Positions 36,577 to 46,800 of a DNA stretch of 64,000 bases are shown here, in pieces. Origin of the DNA: Euzebyella marina. GTDB taxonomy: Bacteria > Bacteroidota > Bacteroidia > Flavobacteriales > Flavobacteriaceae. Positions within the stretch are counted from its first letter, which is position 1, and each line of letters begins with the position of its first letter. Location of the stretch: assembly GCF_014855515.1 (NCBI RefSeq), contig NZ_JACYFK010000001.1, positions 248,001 to 312,000 on the forward strand, in the 5' to 3' direction. Under the pieces are notes generated by a model. The model made no database searches and was not told the DNA's origin. It was given only the letters and a program-made list of their open reading frames with translations. Made by a program: the position numbers and the translations under genes.

Positions 36577-36610
36577 CAAAAAAAATACCCAACTATAATA
36601 GCCGGGCATT
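36577..36610 (-). terminator. terminator of the act-cta respiratory operon
   Basis: An imperfect hairpin (ATACCC/GGGCAT outer stem, CTAT/ATAG inner stem) just after the ctaD stop is followed on the minus strand by a run of eight T. It marks the end of the eight-gene respiratory transcript. Confidence 0.6.
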
Positions 36611-36631
36611 TTTATTTGAGTTAGCCTATTT

Positions 36632-38461
36632 CTAGTGCTGTAGTTCCTCTTCATCTTTCTGAAGGGGTACCGTTTGCGGAACAAAATCTTGTCCTGGTAT
36701 AATATATTCTCCGTTCTCGTCTACTTTGCTGTAGTCGTAAGCCCATCTGTGTACTTCTGGTATAGCGCCTTCCCAGTTACCGTGTATGTGCTTGGTTCCT
36801 GTTGTCCATTCCAAAGTATTCGATTTCCATGGGTTTTGCGGTCCGACTTTTCCGTAGAAAACACTGCTGATAAAGTTGTATACAAATACTAACTGAGCTA
36901 GACCCGCAATAAGCGCGAAAACCGTCATAAGAACTTGTACGTCCGTCAATTCATCAAACATTGGGAACGCCGTATTCTGGTAGTATCTTCTAGGAACACC
37001 GGCCATACCAACGAAGTGCATTGGGAAGAATACCCCATAGGCACAAATCGCGGTAACCCAAAAATGCACATAACCTAGATTCTTGTTCATCATTTTGCCT
37101 TCGAACATTTTAGGGAACCAGTGATACACCCCTGCGAACATTCCGTAAAGTGCAGATATACCCATTACCAGGTGAAAGTGGGCCACTACGAAATAAGTAT
37201 CATGAACATTGATATCCAATGTACTATCACCTAATATAATTCCCGTTAGACCACCTGTAATGAAGGTTGACACCAAACCAATTGAAAATAACATGGCTGG
37301 GTTCAACTGCAAGTTACCTTTCCAAAGCGTAGTAATGTAGTTAAATGCTTTAACTGCGGAAGGAATCGCAATCAATAATGTGGTAAATGTAAATACCGAA
37401 CCTAGGAATGGATTCATTCCTGAGATGAACATATGGTGCCCCCATACTATGGTTGAAAGAAATGCGATAGCTAAAATGGATGCAATCATTGCACGGTAAC
37501 CAAAGATTGGCTTGCGCGCATTGGTCGACATGATTTCTGAAGTAATACCCAATGCAGGAAGCAAAACGATATATACTTCAGGGTGACCCAAGAACCAAAA
37601 CAAGTGTTCGAATAATACTGGTGAACCACCTTGATAGTGCAATACCTCACCTTGGATAAAAATATCACTTAAGAAAAATGAGGTACCGAAACTTCTATCC
37701 ATAATCAGCAATAAAGCAGCTGATAAAAGAACAGGGAACGAAATGATACCGATAATTGCGGTTACAAAGAATGCCCAAATAGTCAAAGGAAGCCTTGTCA
37801 TAGACATACCTTTGGTACGTAGATTAATTACTGTAACTACATAGTTAAGAGACCCTAATAAGGATGATGCGATAAAAATAGCCATTGAAACCAACCATAA
37901 CGTCATACCCAAACCAGAACCTGGCTGCGCCATCGGTAGGGCACTTAACGGCGGATAAATGGTCCATCCTGCCGCCGCGGGTCCTGCTTCAATAAATAGG
38001 GAAGCAACCATGACCACACAAGAGACAAAGAACATCCAGAAAGAAAGCATGTTCATGAATCCGGATGCCATATCACGCGCGCCAATTTGCAAAGGAATCA
38101 AAAGGTTACTGAACGTACCACTTAACCCTTGCGTCAATACAAAGAAAACCATCAATGTACCATGAATGGTTACCAATGCCAAATAGATATCAGCATCCAT
38201 GACCCCTTCAGGAGCCCATTTACCTAGAACAGCTTCAAAAATAGCAAACGACTCACCTGGCCACGCCAATTGCATACGGAAAAGCAATGACATCGCTATA
38301 CCTAAGAAGCCCATAATCAATACCCCTGTTATAAAGTATTGCTTGGCAATCATCTTATGGTCTTGACTGAATATGTACTTGGTTACAAAAGTCTCTTTGT
38401 GATGGTGCCCATGGTCATCATGTGCATGGTCATCTACGTGTGCATGTGCTGTAACGGACAT
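36632..38461 (-). CDS. ctaD: cytochrome c oxidase subunit I (aa3 type)
   Basis: A 609-residue heme-copper oxidase catalytic subunit with 12 or more transmembrane helices. CuB and heme ligands sit in 'FWFLGHPEVYIVLLP' (the crosslinked His-Tyr pair) and 'GHHMFISGM', and heme a/a3 His residues in 'TYFVVAHFHLVMG'. The Tyr in the HPEVY motif places it in the A-type family with the K and D pathways. The N-terminus is very His-rich (about 11 His in the first 22 residues). It is the last gene of the act-cta operon, 59 bases after subunit II, and it reduces O2 to water with electrons from alternative complex III. Confidence 0.96.
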   Translation of the reverse strand: MSVTAHAHVDDHAHDDHGHHHKETFVTKYIFSQDHKMIAKQYFITGVLIMGFLGIAMSLLFRMQLAWPGESFAIFEAVLGKWAPEGVMDADIYLALVTIHGTLMVFFVLTQGLSGTFSNLLIPLQIGARDMASGFMNMLSFWMFFVSCVVMVASLFIEAGPAAAGWTIYPPLSALPMAQPGSGLGMTLWLVSMAIFIASSLLGSLNYVVTVINLRTKGMSMTRLPLTIWAFFVTAIIGIISFPVLLSAALLLIMDRSFGTSFFLSDIFIQGEVLHYQGGSPVLFEHLFWFLGHPEVYIVLLPALGITSEIMSTNARKPIFGYRAMIASILAIAFLSTIVWGHHMFISGMNPFLGSVFTFTTLLIAIPSAVKAFNYITTLWKGNLQLNPAMLFSIGLVSTFITGGLTGIILGDSTLDINVHDTYFVVAHFHLVMGISALYGMFAGVYHWFPKMFEGKMMNKNLGYVHFWVTAICAYGVFFPMHFVGMAGVPRRYYQNTAFPMFDELTDVQVLMTVFALIAGLAQLVFVYNFISSVFYGKVGPQNPWKSNTLEWTTGTKHIHGNWEGAIPEVHRWAYDYSKVDENGEYIIPGQDFVPQTVPLQKDEEELQH

Positions 38462-38520
38462 AAAATCTTAATTTTATAATTTTCTTTTATAGCTTCAACT
38501 ATACCAACTTCACCTCAATT

Positions 38521-39606
38521 CTACTGCATGTTCATTGCAGTCTCAGAACTATCTTGTTTTAAAACTGTTTCTGCAAATGTACCTTGCTCAGCCAACCAAG
38601 AATCATATTCTTCTTGAGTTTCAACTATAATCTTCATTTGCATGTTGTAATGAGATTTACCACATATTTTGTTGCAGAGCAAAATATAATCGAACTGCCA
38701 AGGATCCGAGTTCTCTTCACCGTTAGCCGCCCTCTCCGCTCTGATCTCATTTGTTCTCTTAACCTTATCTCTAACATCAGCATTCTGACGCATTTCTGAT
38801 GTAGTATAAATGGGTGTAAAAGAGAATTCGGTAATCATACCAGGAACACAGTTCATCTGCGCCCTAAAGTGAGGCATATAGGCTGAGTGCAAAACATCTT
38901 GTGATCTCATTTTGAAATTCACTTTTCTGCCAACAGGAAGATGAAGCTCTTTCACAACGATATCATCGGCCGCATAAGAATCTGATTCATCAAGACCTAA
39001 TATATTGGCTTTATTTATATCGATCATTCTCACGTTGGCATCACCCAAAACATTATCCTCGCCTGCATAACGCGCTGTCCAATTAAACTGTTGAGCATAA
39101 AGCTCTACAACGATTGGGTCATCTTCATCATTCACATCCATAATTGTCGTCCACGTGTAAAGACCCCATAAAATCAAACCTGCCAAAACAATTACCGGAA
39201 TAATGGTCCAGATGAACTCTAAACGGTCATTATCGGCATAGAATAAAGCTTTTTTACCTTCTTCACCACGATACTTGTAACCAAAATAGTGCAATAAGGC
39301 TTGAGTTAAGGTTTGAACTATAAAAATGATTACAAACGAAATCAACATCAAGTAATCATAATCTTCACCGTGTCCGGAAGCTGCTTCTGGCAACAAAAAC
39401 TTAGAATATTTCCAAAAACTGAATATGGTAATACCGTAAATGAAGATCAAGAAAGCGAACAATAGATAACCATTGGTCTTGTTATCTGAATCGTTAGCAA
39501 TTTGCGAGGTTTCAGCCTTCAACTGTGACAATTCAAATATCTTGGTCATTTGCCAGATAGCAATTGCCACTAATACCAAAACCGCTAAAATCAATACTGT
39601 AGTCAT
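38521..39606 (-). CDS. ctaC: cytochrome c oxidase subunit II (CuA subunit) with extra N-terminal helices
   Basis: A 361-residue subunit II. The periplasmic cupredoxin domain has the CuA ligands in 'CNKICGKSHYNMQ' and an earlier His ('LHSAYMPHFRAQMN'). There is no C-terminal heme c domain, so the oxidase is aa3 and not caa3. I count about four N-terminal hydrophobic segments (near 3-20, 46-66, 85-108, 134-156) where two are usual. The residue between the CuA cysteines that is commonly Glu is Lys. The SCO1 protein at 10140-10874 is its probable copper donor. It lies between actF and ctaD. Confidence 0.94.
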   Translation of the reverse strand: MTTVLILAVLVLVAIAIWQMTKIFELSQLKAETSQIANDSDNKTNGYLLFAFLIFIYGITIFSFWKYSKFLLPEAASGHGEDYDYLMLISFVIIFIVQTLTQALLHYFGYKYRGEEGKKALFYADNDRLEFIWTIIPVIVLAGLILWGLYTWTTIMDVNDEDDPIVVELYAQQFNWTARYAGEDNVLGDANVRMIDINKANILGLDESDSYAADDIVVKELHLPVGRKVNFKMRSQDVLHSAYMPHFRAQMNCVPGMITEFSFTPIYTTSEMRQNADVRDKVKRTNEIRAERAANGEENSDPWQFDYILLCNKICGKSHYNMQMKIIVETQEEYDSWLAEQGTFAETVLKQDSSETAMNMQ

Positions 39607-39640
39607 CGTATGCTCTACTATTATTCGTTAAAATTACTCT

Positions 39641-40975
39641 CTAATAATGAAAATGTCTGCTCTCTTCGATAAAAGGGTTTCTCTTAGGCTGTAAAGGAAC
39701 TGTTGCCAATGCCTTGAACACCCAAAAGATGAACAAACCTGCGAAGAAAAGTACAGCCCCAATCTCAGGAATACCAATCGACCATTGATCACCCACCGTT
39801 GCCGGCATAATCATATTGAAAATATCTAAATAGTGACCTGAAAGAATTACGATTCCAGCTAAGACTACAAACCAATTGATTCGTTTATAATCACTGTTCA
39901 TCAATAATAAAACAGGAAACAAGAAGTTCATTGCTACCATGCCAAAGAAAGGCAATCTAAAGTCTTCGATACGAGTTACGTAGTAGGTCACCTCTTCAGG
40001 TATGTTTGAATACCATATCAACATAAATTGAGAGAACCAAAGGTACGTCCAGAAAATACTGATACCGAACATGAATTTTGCCAAATCGTGAATGTGGCTG
40101 TTGTTAACATCAGGTAAAAGGCCTTTTGATTTCAAGTAAATGGTTACCATTGCAATAACGGTAATTCCCGAAACCAACATACTAGCAAATACATACCAGC
40201 CAAAAAGTGTACTGAACCAGTGAGGATCAACACTCATAATCCAATCCCAAGACATCATAGACTCAGATACCAAATAGAATACCAAGAAACCGGCAGACCA
40301 TCTAAAGTTCAACTTAAAGTTTGAATTGTCATCTGATTCATCTTGTCTCAAGGATAGTTTTCTTGAATATTCTCTATAAAAAATCCAGCCTCCTAGAAAT
40401 ATAGCCGCTCTTATCAAGAAGAATGTTGGGTTCAAATAACCTACCTTACCTTGAATCAACTCGTCGTGGGCTACCACATCGGCATCCATCCAAACAAATA
40501 GGTGGTTCATATGCATGACCGACAAAACCAATATTACAAAAACAATGATTCCACCAGGAACAAGATAAGAGGTAATACCTTCCATTACCCTGAAAAGAAG
40601 GGGCGACCAACCAGCTTGTGCAGCACGTTGAATGGCATAAAAAGCCAAGACCCCCAATGAAATCATAAAGAAAAAGAAAGCTCCCACATAAAGGGCAGCC
40701 CAAGGCTTGTTTTGCAATTGGTGCAATAAGTGTTCGTCATGTGAAGCGTCGTGTGCCTCACCGTGCGCATCTGCAGCATCACCGTGACCTGCGGCTGGGG
40801 CGTGTGCGTCAGCAGCACCATGCCCTCCACCATGACCATCGTCATGACTGGCTACAATGGCCTTTGCTTCCTCAACAGTTCCAGGCGCACCAATAAAACC
40901 AATTGCGATACCTAAAAGACCTACCGCCATTAAAATAAAGGAACCTATTTTTAATTTGTTTGAAACCGTGTACAT
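39641..40975 (-). CDS. actF: alternative complex III membrane subunit ActF
   Basis: A 444-residue membrane protein with about ten transmembrane helices, recognised as the second quinol-oxidising-type membrane subunit of alternative complex III (ActF, NrfD-like fold). Residues 45-83 form a His/Ala/Gly/Asp-rich loop between the first two helices with about 14 His. Family knowledge: ActC and ActF form the membrane part of the complex; ActC holds the main quinol site. It follows actE by 16 bases and precedes ctaC by 34 bases. Confidence 0.92.
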   Translation of the reverse strand: MYTVSNKLKIGSFILMAVGLLGIAIGFIGAPGTVEEAKAIVASHDDGHGGGHGAADAHAPAAGHGDAADAHGEAHDASHDEHLLHQLQNKPWAALYVGAFFFFMISLGVLAFYAIQRAAQAGWSPLLFRVMEGITSYLVPGGIIVFVILVLSVMHMNHLFVWMDADVVAHDELIQGKVGYLNPTFFLIRAAIFLGGWIFYREYSRKLSLRQDESDDNSNFKLNFRWSAGFLVFYLVSESMMSWDWIMSVDPHWFSTLFGWYVFASMLVSGITVIAMVTIYLKSKGLLPDVNNSHIHDLAKFMFGISIFWTYLWFSQFMLIWYSNIPEEVTYYVTRIEDFRLPFFGMVAMNFLFPVLLLMNSDYKRINWFVVLAGIVILSGHYLDIFNMIMPATVGDQWSIGIPEIGAVLFFAGLFIFWVFKALATVPLQPKRNPFIEESRHFHY

Positions 40976-40991
40976 ATCGTCTCTCTAGGTA

Positions 40992-41555
40992 TTATTTCGT
41001 TAAATCTTGTTTCAATGTCATCACGTACTCCGACACCTGCCACATTTCTTCGGTATTCATTTGCGAGGCATATGAGCCCATTGAATTCAGACCGTATTGA
41101 ATGGTATGCATGGCAGTACCCACTGTAACATTTCTTGCGGCATCTGCATAGCTTGGCACACCTAAAATCTTTTCTCTTTTTACCAAAGTACCTTGACCGT
41201 CACCCTTATCCCCGTGACATATCGCACAATAAATGGTATATAACTGAGCACCCTCTGCCAAGTTCTTTTCGCTGTTCAAAGAATCTAACGGACTTTTCAT
41301 CACACGAGCCATCTCTTTGCCCTCGATAGTATTTTCGTAAGGATAAGGCAACCAACCTCTCGGAACAGTATGATCAGGTGGCACCATGGCTTCTTGCCCA
41401 TTAGGAAGAAAATCTACTTCACTATAAGCTTCATAACCTGCCGCCTCATACATGTTGGGCATGTATTGATAATTCGGTTCTTGTTTGTCTCCCCAACAGG
41501 AAACCAACAAAAACATGCTAGCAAAGACAATCGATATTTTACTAAAACTGTTCAT
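40992..41555 (-). CDS. actE: alternative complex III cytochrome c subunit ActE
   Basis: A 187-residue mono-heme c lipoprotein. The signal ends in a lipobox at Cys20 ('LLVSC') and one heme-binding motif lies at Cys110-Cys113-His114 ('CAICHGDKGDG'), with a likely axial Met near 'GSYASQMNTEEMWQVSEY'. In alternative complex III this subunit is the exit cytochrome that passes electrons towards oxidase or soluble carriers. It is separated from actD by only two bases, which suggests coupled translation. Confidence 0.93.
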   Translation of the reverse strand: MNSFSKISIVFASMFLLVSCWGDKQEPNYQYMPNMYEAAGYEAYSEVDFLPNGQEAMVPPDHTVPRGWLPYPYENTIEGKEMARVMKSPLDSLNSEKNLAEGAQLYTIYCAICHGDKGDGQGTLVKREKILGVPSYADAARNVTVGTAMHTIQYGLNSMGSYASQMNTEEMWQVSEYVMTLKQDLTK

Positions 41556-41557
41556 AT

Positions 41558-42088
41558 TTAATGACTGTTTTTTTCCATTACATTAATCTCAACCGCACCT
41601 GTATCCATCAACAATTCGGTAAGTTCTTTTTCATCACCGTGAACATCGATTTCCATTAGAAAATGGTCATCGGTAGTTCTAACATCGGGGTTTTCCGCTT
41701 TCTTAAATGGCCATAATCTACTTCTCATATAAAAAGTGATTACCATCAAGTGCGCTGCAAAAAATACGGTAAGCTCGAACATAATCGGGACAAAAGCCGG
41801 CATGTTCTCAAGAAAACTAAAACTTGGTTTCCCTCCGATATCCTGCGGCCAATCTTCTATCATGATAAAGTTCATCATCGTAATAGCAACCGTTAGACCT
41901 ACGCAGCCATACATAAAAGAAGTAATAGCAATACGTGTCGGAGCCAAGCCCATGGCCTTATCTAAACCGTGTACGGGAAAAGGACAATAAACCTCTTCGA
42001 TGTGATGTTTCGCGGCTTTTACTTTCTTCACCGCATGCATCAAGACATCATCATCATTGTAATATGCATGTATTGTTTTAGATGCCAT
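41558..42088 (-). CDS. actD: alternative complex III subunit ActD (DUF3341)
   Basis: A 176-residue protein with two transmembrane helices (about 57-80 and 97-122), preceded by an N-terminal cytoplasmic domain of DUF3341 type ('VYCPFPVHGLDKAMGL') and followed by a short ferredoxin-like or acidic tail ('HFLMEIDVHGDEKELTELL'). Family role: structural subunit of alternative complex III between ActC and ActF. It lies two bases from both neighbours actC and actE. Confidence 0.92.
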   Translation of the reverse strand: MASKTIHAYYNDDDVLMHAVKKVKAAKHHIEEVYCPFPVHGLDKAMGLAPTRIAITSFMYGCVGLTVAITMMNFIMIEDWPQDIGGKPSFSFLENMPAFVPIMFELTVFFAAHLMVITFYMRSRLWPFKKAENPDVRTTDDHFLMEIDVHGDEKELTELLMDTGAVEINVMEKNSH

Positions 42089-42090
42089 AG

Positions 42091-43839
42091 CTATTTCTTA
42101 TTGTTTAATAAAATTGCCTGACCGGCCCAATCGTCACGTTGTGCCCGTCCTGGAAAGGAACCGGTAATAGAATCTAAAAGGTCATATTCCCTTTCAGTCA
42201 TTCTACCCACTTGGGCAAAAGTATAAATACCTATTTCGTTCAAGGTAGCTTCCATTTGAGGACCAATACCCTTAATCTGCTTCAAATCATCAGGTGTTTG
42301 AGTTGCCGGATCAAAAGTTCCGATAGAACTTAACAAATCATTCACTCCTGTTTTATCACCTACAGTCGGTGCAGGCTCACCCATCAATACATCATCGGTC
42401 ACTTTTTCTTGCTTTGTAGCAACAGGCTGCATTCTTTCAATCTTATACAAAGGCTTTCCAGCATCACGCAACTTCTTGTATCGGTCACCGGAAGACTTTA
42501 AAATCGACTTAACCTCTGCCTGAGCAATTACTGGGAATGTACGTGAGTACAGAAGGAAGAGCACAAAGAAGAAACCGATAGTTCCTATAAAGATTCCTAT
42601 ATCGACAAAGGTCGGCGAGAACATCGTCCAAGAAGAAGGAAGATAATCTCTATGCAACGAAGTAACAATAATTACAAATCGTTCGAACCACATACCTATG
42701 TTCACTACAATCGAAATAAAGAAAGAGAACATGATGCTAGTTCTTAATTTCTTGAACCACATAAACTGCGGAGAGAAAACGTTACAAGTCATCATTGACC
42801 AGTATGCCCACCAGTAAGGTCCGGTAGCTCTGTTCAAGAAAGCATATTGTTCGTACTCAACACCAGAATACCATGCTACGAAAAGCTCTGTGATGTATGC
42901 ACACCCAACGATAGAACCCGTAATCATAATCACGATATTCATCAATTCAATATGCTGCACTGTAATATAGGCCTCTAGACTACACACTTTTCTCATGATA
43001 ATCAAAAGAGTGTTCACCATGGCAAAACCAGAGAAAATAGCCCCAGCAACAAAGTAAGGAGGGAATATCGTGGTATGCCAACCTGGTATTACCGAAGTAG
43101 CAAAGTCAAAAGATACAATGGTGTGAACCGAAAGTACCAAAGGTGTTGCCAAACCGGCCAAAACCAAAGAAACTTCCTCAAAGCGCTGCCAGTCTTTCGC
43201 ACGACCGCTCCATCCAAAACTTAAAAGACTATATATCTTCTTTTGAAAAGGAAGCACCGCCCTATCACGGATCATTGCAAAGTCAGGCAACAAACCTGTC
43301 CACCAGAAAACCAATGAAACCGATAAATAAGTTGAAATCGCAAAAACATCCCAAAGAAGAGGTGAGTTAAAGTTCACCCATAAAGACCCGAACTGGTTCG
43401 GAATCGGCAGTACCCAATACGCCAACCATGGTCTACCCATGTGAATAATCGGAAAAAGTCCGGCCTGAACCACCGAGAAGATAGTCATCGCCTCAGCCGA
43501 ACGGTTAATGGCCATTCTCCATTTTTGACGGAACAATAACAATACCGCCGAAATCAATGTACCTGCGTGACCAATACCTACCCACCAAACGAAGTTGGTG
43601 ATGTCCCAGGCCCAGTTAACGGTCTTGTTCAGACCCCAAGTACCGATACCCGTAGAAATCGTATAGATAATGCAACCGATACCCCAAAGAAAAGCCACCA
43701 AGGATATGGAAAAAACAATCCACCAGTGTTTATTGGCCCTTCCTTCTACAGGAGCGGCAATATCCACACTTACATCGTGGTAACCTTTATCCCCTATTAC
43801 TAGGGGCTTTCGTATAGGTGCTTCGTAATGAGACGCCAT
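42091..43839 (-). CDS. actC: alternative complex III quinol-binding subunit ActC (NrfD-like) with C-terminal helix-hairpin-helix domain
   Basis: A 582-residue NrfD/PsrC-type membrane protein with about ten transmembrane helices in the first 465 residues ('FVWWVGIGHAGTLISAVLLL' contains the quinol-site acidic/His region typical of ActC). Unlike a plain ActC, it continues about 115 residues after the last helix. This tail has an unstructured linker and a small domain, 'DLKQIKGIGPQMEATLNEIG' plus 'DLLDSITGSFPGRAQRDDWA', which resembles the helix-hairpin-helix tails fused to some membrane and ribosomal proteins in Bacteroidota. Expected role of the core: oxidises quinol and passes electrons to the iron-sulfur subunit ActB. 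Confidence 0.92.
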   Translation of the reverse strand: MASHYEAPIRKPLVIGDKGYHDVSVDIAAPVEGRANKHWWIVFSISLVAFLWGIGCIIYTISTGIGTWGLNKTVNWAWDITNFVWWVGIGHAGTLISAVLLLFRQKWRMAINRSAEAMTIFSVVQAGLFPIIHMGRPWLAYWVLPIPNQFGSLWVNFNSPLLWDVFAISTYLSVSLVFWWTGLLPDFAMIRDRAVLPFQKKIYSLLSFGWSGRAKDWQRFEEVSLVLAGLATPLVLSVHTIVSFDFATSVIPGWHTTIFPPYFVAGAIFSGFAMVNTLLIIMRKVCSLEAYITVQHIELMNIVIMITGSIVGCAYITELFVAWYSGVEYEQYAFLNRATGPYWWAYWSMMTCNVFSPQFMWFKKLRTSIMFSFFISIVVNIGMWFERFVIIVTSLHRDYLPSSWTMFSPTFVDIGIFIGTIGFFFVLFLLYSRTFPVIAQAEVKSILKSSGDRYKKLRDAGKPLYKIERMQPVATKQEKVTDDVLMGEPAPTVGDKTGVNDLLSSIGTFDPATQTPDDLKQIKGIGPQMEATLNEIGIYTFAQVGRMTEREYDLLDSITGSFPGRAQRDDWAGQAILLNNKK

Positions 43840-43873
43840 ATAATTCTGTTATAGTTGTTTACTTAAATACAGG

Positions 43874-46800
43874 TTATGCTTCGTTGGTGTTTCTAACTTT
43901 TACGTGATAGAATACATTTGGCTTAGTTCCTACATGCTCCAATAAGTGGTACATACGATCGCTCTCAGCCAACTTAGAAACTTCACTTTCTTTATCGTTG
44001 ACATCACCAAATATAATCGCTCCGCTACTACAAGCTGCTGAACACGCTGTTTGGAACTCACCATCTTTAACTGGCCTACCTTCTCTCTTGGCATCAAGAA
44101 TCGTCTTTTGAGTCATCTGAATACAAAGTGAACATTTCTCAATAACACCACGAGAACGAACATTTACATCTGGGTTCAATACCATTTTACCCAAATCGTT
44201 ATTCATATGGAAATCAAACTCGTCGTTATTATTGTAAAGGAACCAGTTGAAGCGACGTACTTTATACGGACAGTTGTTCGCACAATAACGCGTACCCACA
44301 CAACGGTTATAAGCCATATGGTTTTGACCTTGACGGCTGTGAGATGTTGCAGCAACAGGACATACAGTTTCGCATGGCGCATGGTTACAATGCTGGCACA
44401 TTACAGGTTGAAAAGCCACCTGAGGGTTAGCCGCAGGGTCTTCCAACTCTCCAAAACCACCTAACGAACCGTTATCACCACTAAGACCATCAAATTCATC
44501 TTTCTTGACGTTGTCAGCCTCAAAAGTATCTTCTGATGAATAATATCTATCGATACGCAACCAGTGCATATCTCGACTCTTTCTTACTTCTTCCTTACCA
44601 ACAACAGGAACGTTGTTTTCTGCATGACATGCTATCACACAAGCACCACAACCGGTACAAGCGTTAAGGTCGATAGACATATTAAAATGGTGACCTACGG
44701 TACGATCAAAACTATCCCATAAATCAACAGAAGTCGCAGGAACTTCTTGGTGGTTCAACGAAACTTGAGGCACGTGGTTCCACTCGGCATGGTCTTTCGT
44801 GTTAAAAATCTCAAGTGTTGTTTCTTTTATAATATCACCCCTTCCCATTAAGGTTTTATGCAACTGAACACAAGCAAATTCATGTGTACCAGATGCCTTT
44901 TCAATGGTAGCGGATTGTGTAGAACTAAAATCTTGGTATAAAGGATACGCATTAACACCTGTCTGCATTTCAGACTTCATACCGACTTTCTTACCGTATC
45001 CGAATGAAAGACCGATAGAACCGATAGCCTGACCTGGCTGAATGATTACAGGAACATTGTTCACAGTAACGCCATTAACAGTAATGTTAGCGTAGCTACC
45101 ATCAAGACCGCCATTGGCCACATGGTAATTCTCCAAACCTAGTCTTTCGGCATCAGCCTTGGACACAGTTACATAATTATCCCATGAAACCCTAGTGATT
45201 GGATCAGGAAATTCTTGCAACCAAGGGTTACTGGCCTGTTGGCCTGCACCCATACCTGTTTTAGGATACAAGGTCAGCTCCATACCTCCACCGCTGGTTG
45301 CACCTGCCAAACTACTGATGGCAGACGAAATAGAAACTGCGCTAGAAGATACGCTTGGCGTATCGGCAGCAACTGGAGCTTCTTTATCTTCAGCAGAATC
45401 GGTAGCATCTACAGGGTCCGCATTTATCATATTGACAGCACCTCCAACAAAGACACCATCGTGCAGCGCCTTGTTCCAGTCAGAACCACTAAGTATACCT
45501 GCAGTCCAGGTTTCCTTTACATAATCATAGTAATTCTTGTCGGAGCCCAACCATTTTAACATGGCAGACTGAAATTGTCTTGTATCAAAAAGTTCTCTGA
45601 TAGTAGGCTGCATCAAGCTATAATGACCCTTCTTTATCTGAAGATCACCCCAAGATTCCAAGAAGTGGTTAGATGCGCCGGCATATTGTGTTATCTCAGT
45701 AGTCTCGTTCCAGTTATTAGAGAAAGCAACGGAAAGACCCACTTTTTCAACGCCTGCCTTAAATTCAGCAGCATTTGGTAGCGTGTACATCGGGTTAACA
45801 CCGTCCATCAACAAAACACCCACCTTACCGGCATTCATATCAGCCACCAATTGAGACACAGCTTTTGAACTACCCTGTCTCACATATCGTGGTGCAGACG
45901 AATCGAATGCCTTACTACCTAACATTTCGTTAATCGCAAGAACAACTGATTGTGCATTTACATCATCTAAACCAGTTACCACAACGGCATCACCACCATT
46001 ACTACGTATTTGCGAAGCAACGCTATCTATCGCTTTTTCCACATTTTCAGAAAGCTCGCCACCCGCACTTGTTCCATTAAGTTTGGCATATAATTTCGCA
46101 AGGGCAATCTTTTGCTGCATTGGCGTTAAAGGAATACGCTTATCCGCATTGGCTCCAGAAAGAGTCATGTTCGCCTCAAACTGCACGTGACGAGACATCT
46201 TTCCTTCTTTAGGGATTCTTCCTTTCGCATAACCGGAATCAAATCCACCACCTTGCCAATCTCCTAGAAAATCAGCACCAAAAGAAACTATCAACGATGC
46301 TTTTTCAAAATCGTAATCAGCAAGCGCTCGCTCGCCATATTTTGCACTAAAAGCCTCCAAAGCGGCATCATCGGCAATAGCATCGTAAACCACATGATTC
46401 ACATTACCATATCTGGCCTTGAATTCCGCTATCAATCTTTCGGTCGAAGGACTCGCATAGGTCTGGGTCAAAAGAGCGATTTGCTGCCCTGAACCGCTTA
46501 GAGAACCTAATTTAGCCTTAACCGCAGCATCCAAAGCACTCCAATCTACAGGCTCACCGTTAGCCAACGGACCTTGAAGTCTTGTACTATCATATAGAGA
46601 AAGAACAGAGGCCTGAACTCTAGCATTCGCGCCTCCGCCTACTTTGGCATCTTTATTATTTTCAACCTTGATAGGCCTACCCTCTCGGGTTTTTATCAAA
46701 ATACTGGCAAAATCGAAACCATTCGCTATAGACGTAGCATAATAATTGGCCACACCGGGAACGATATTCTCCGGCTGAACCACATAAGGTATCGACTTAT

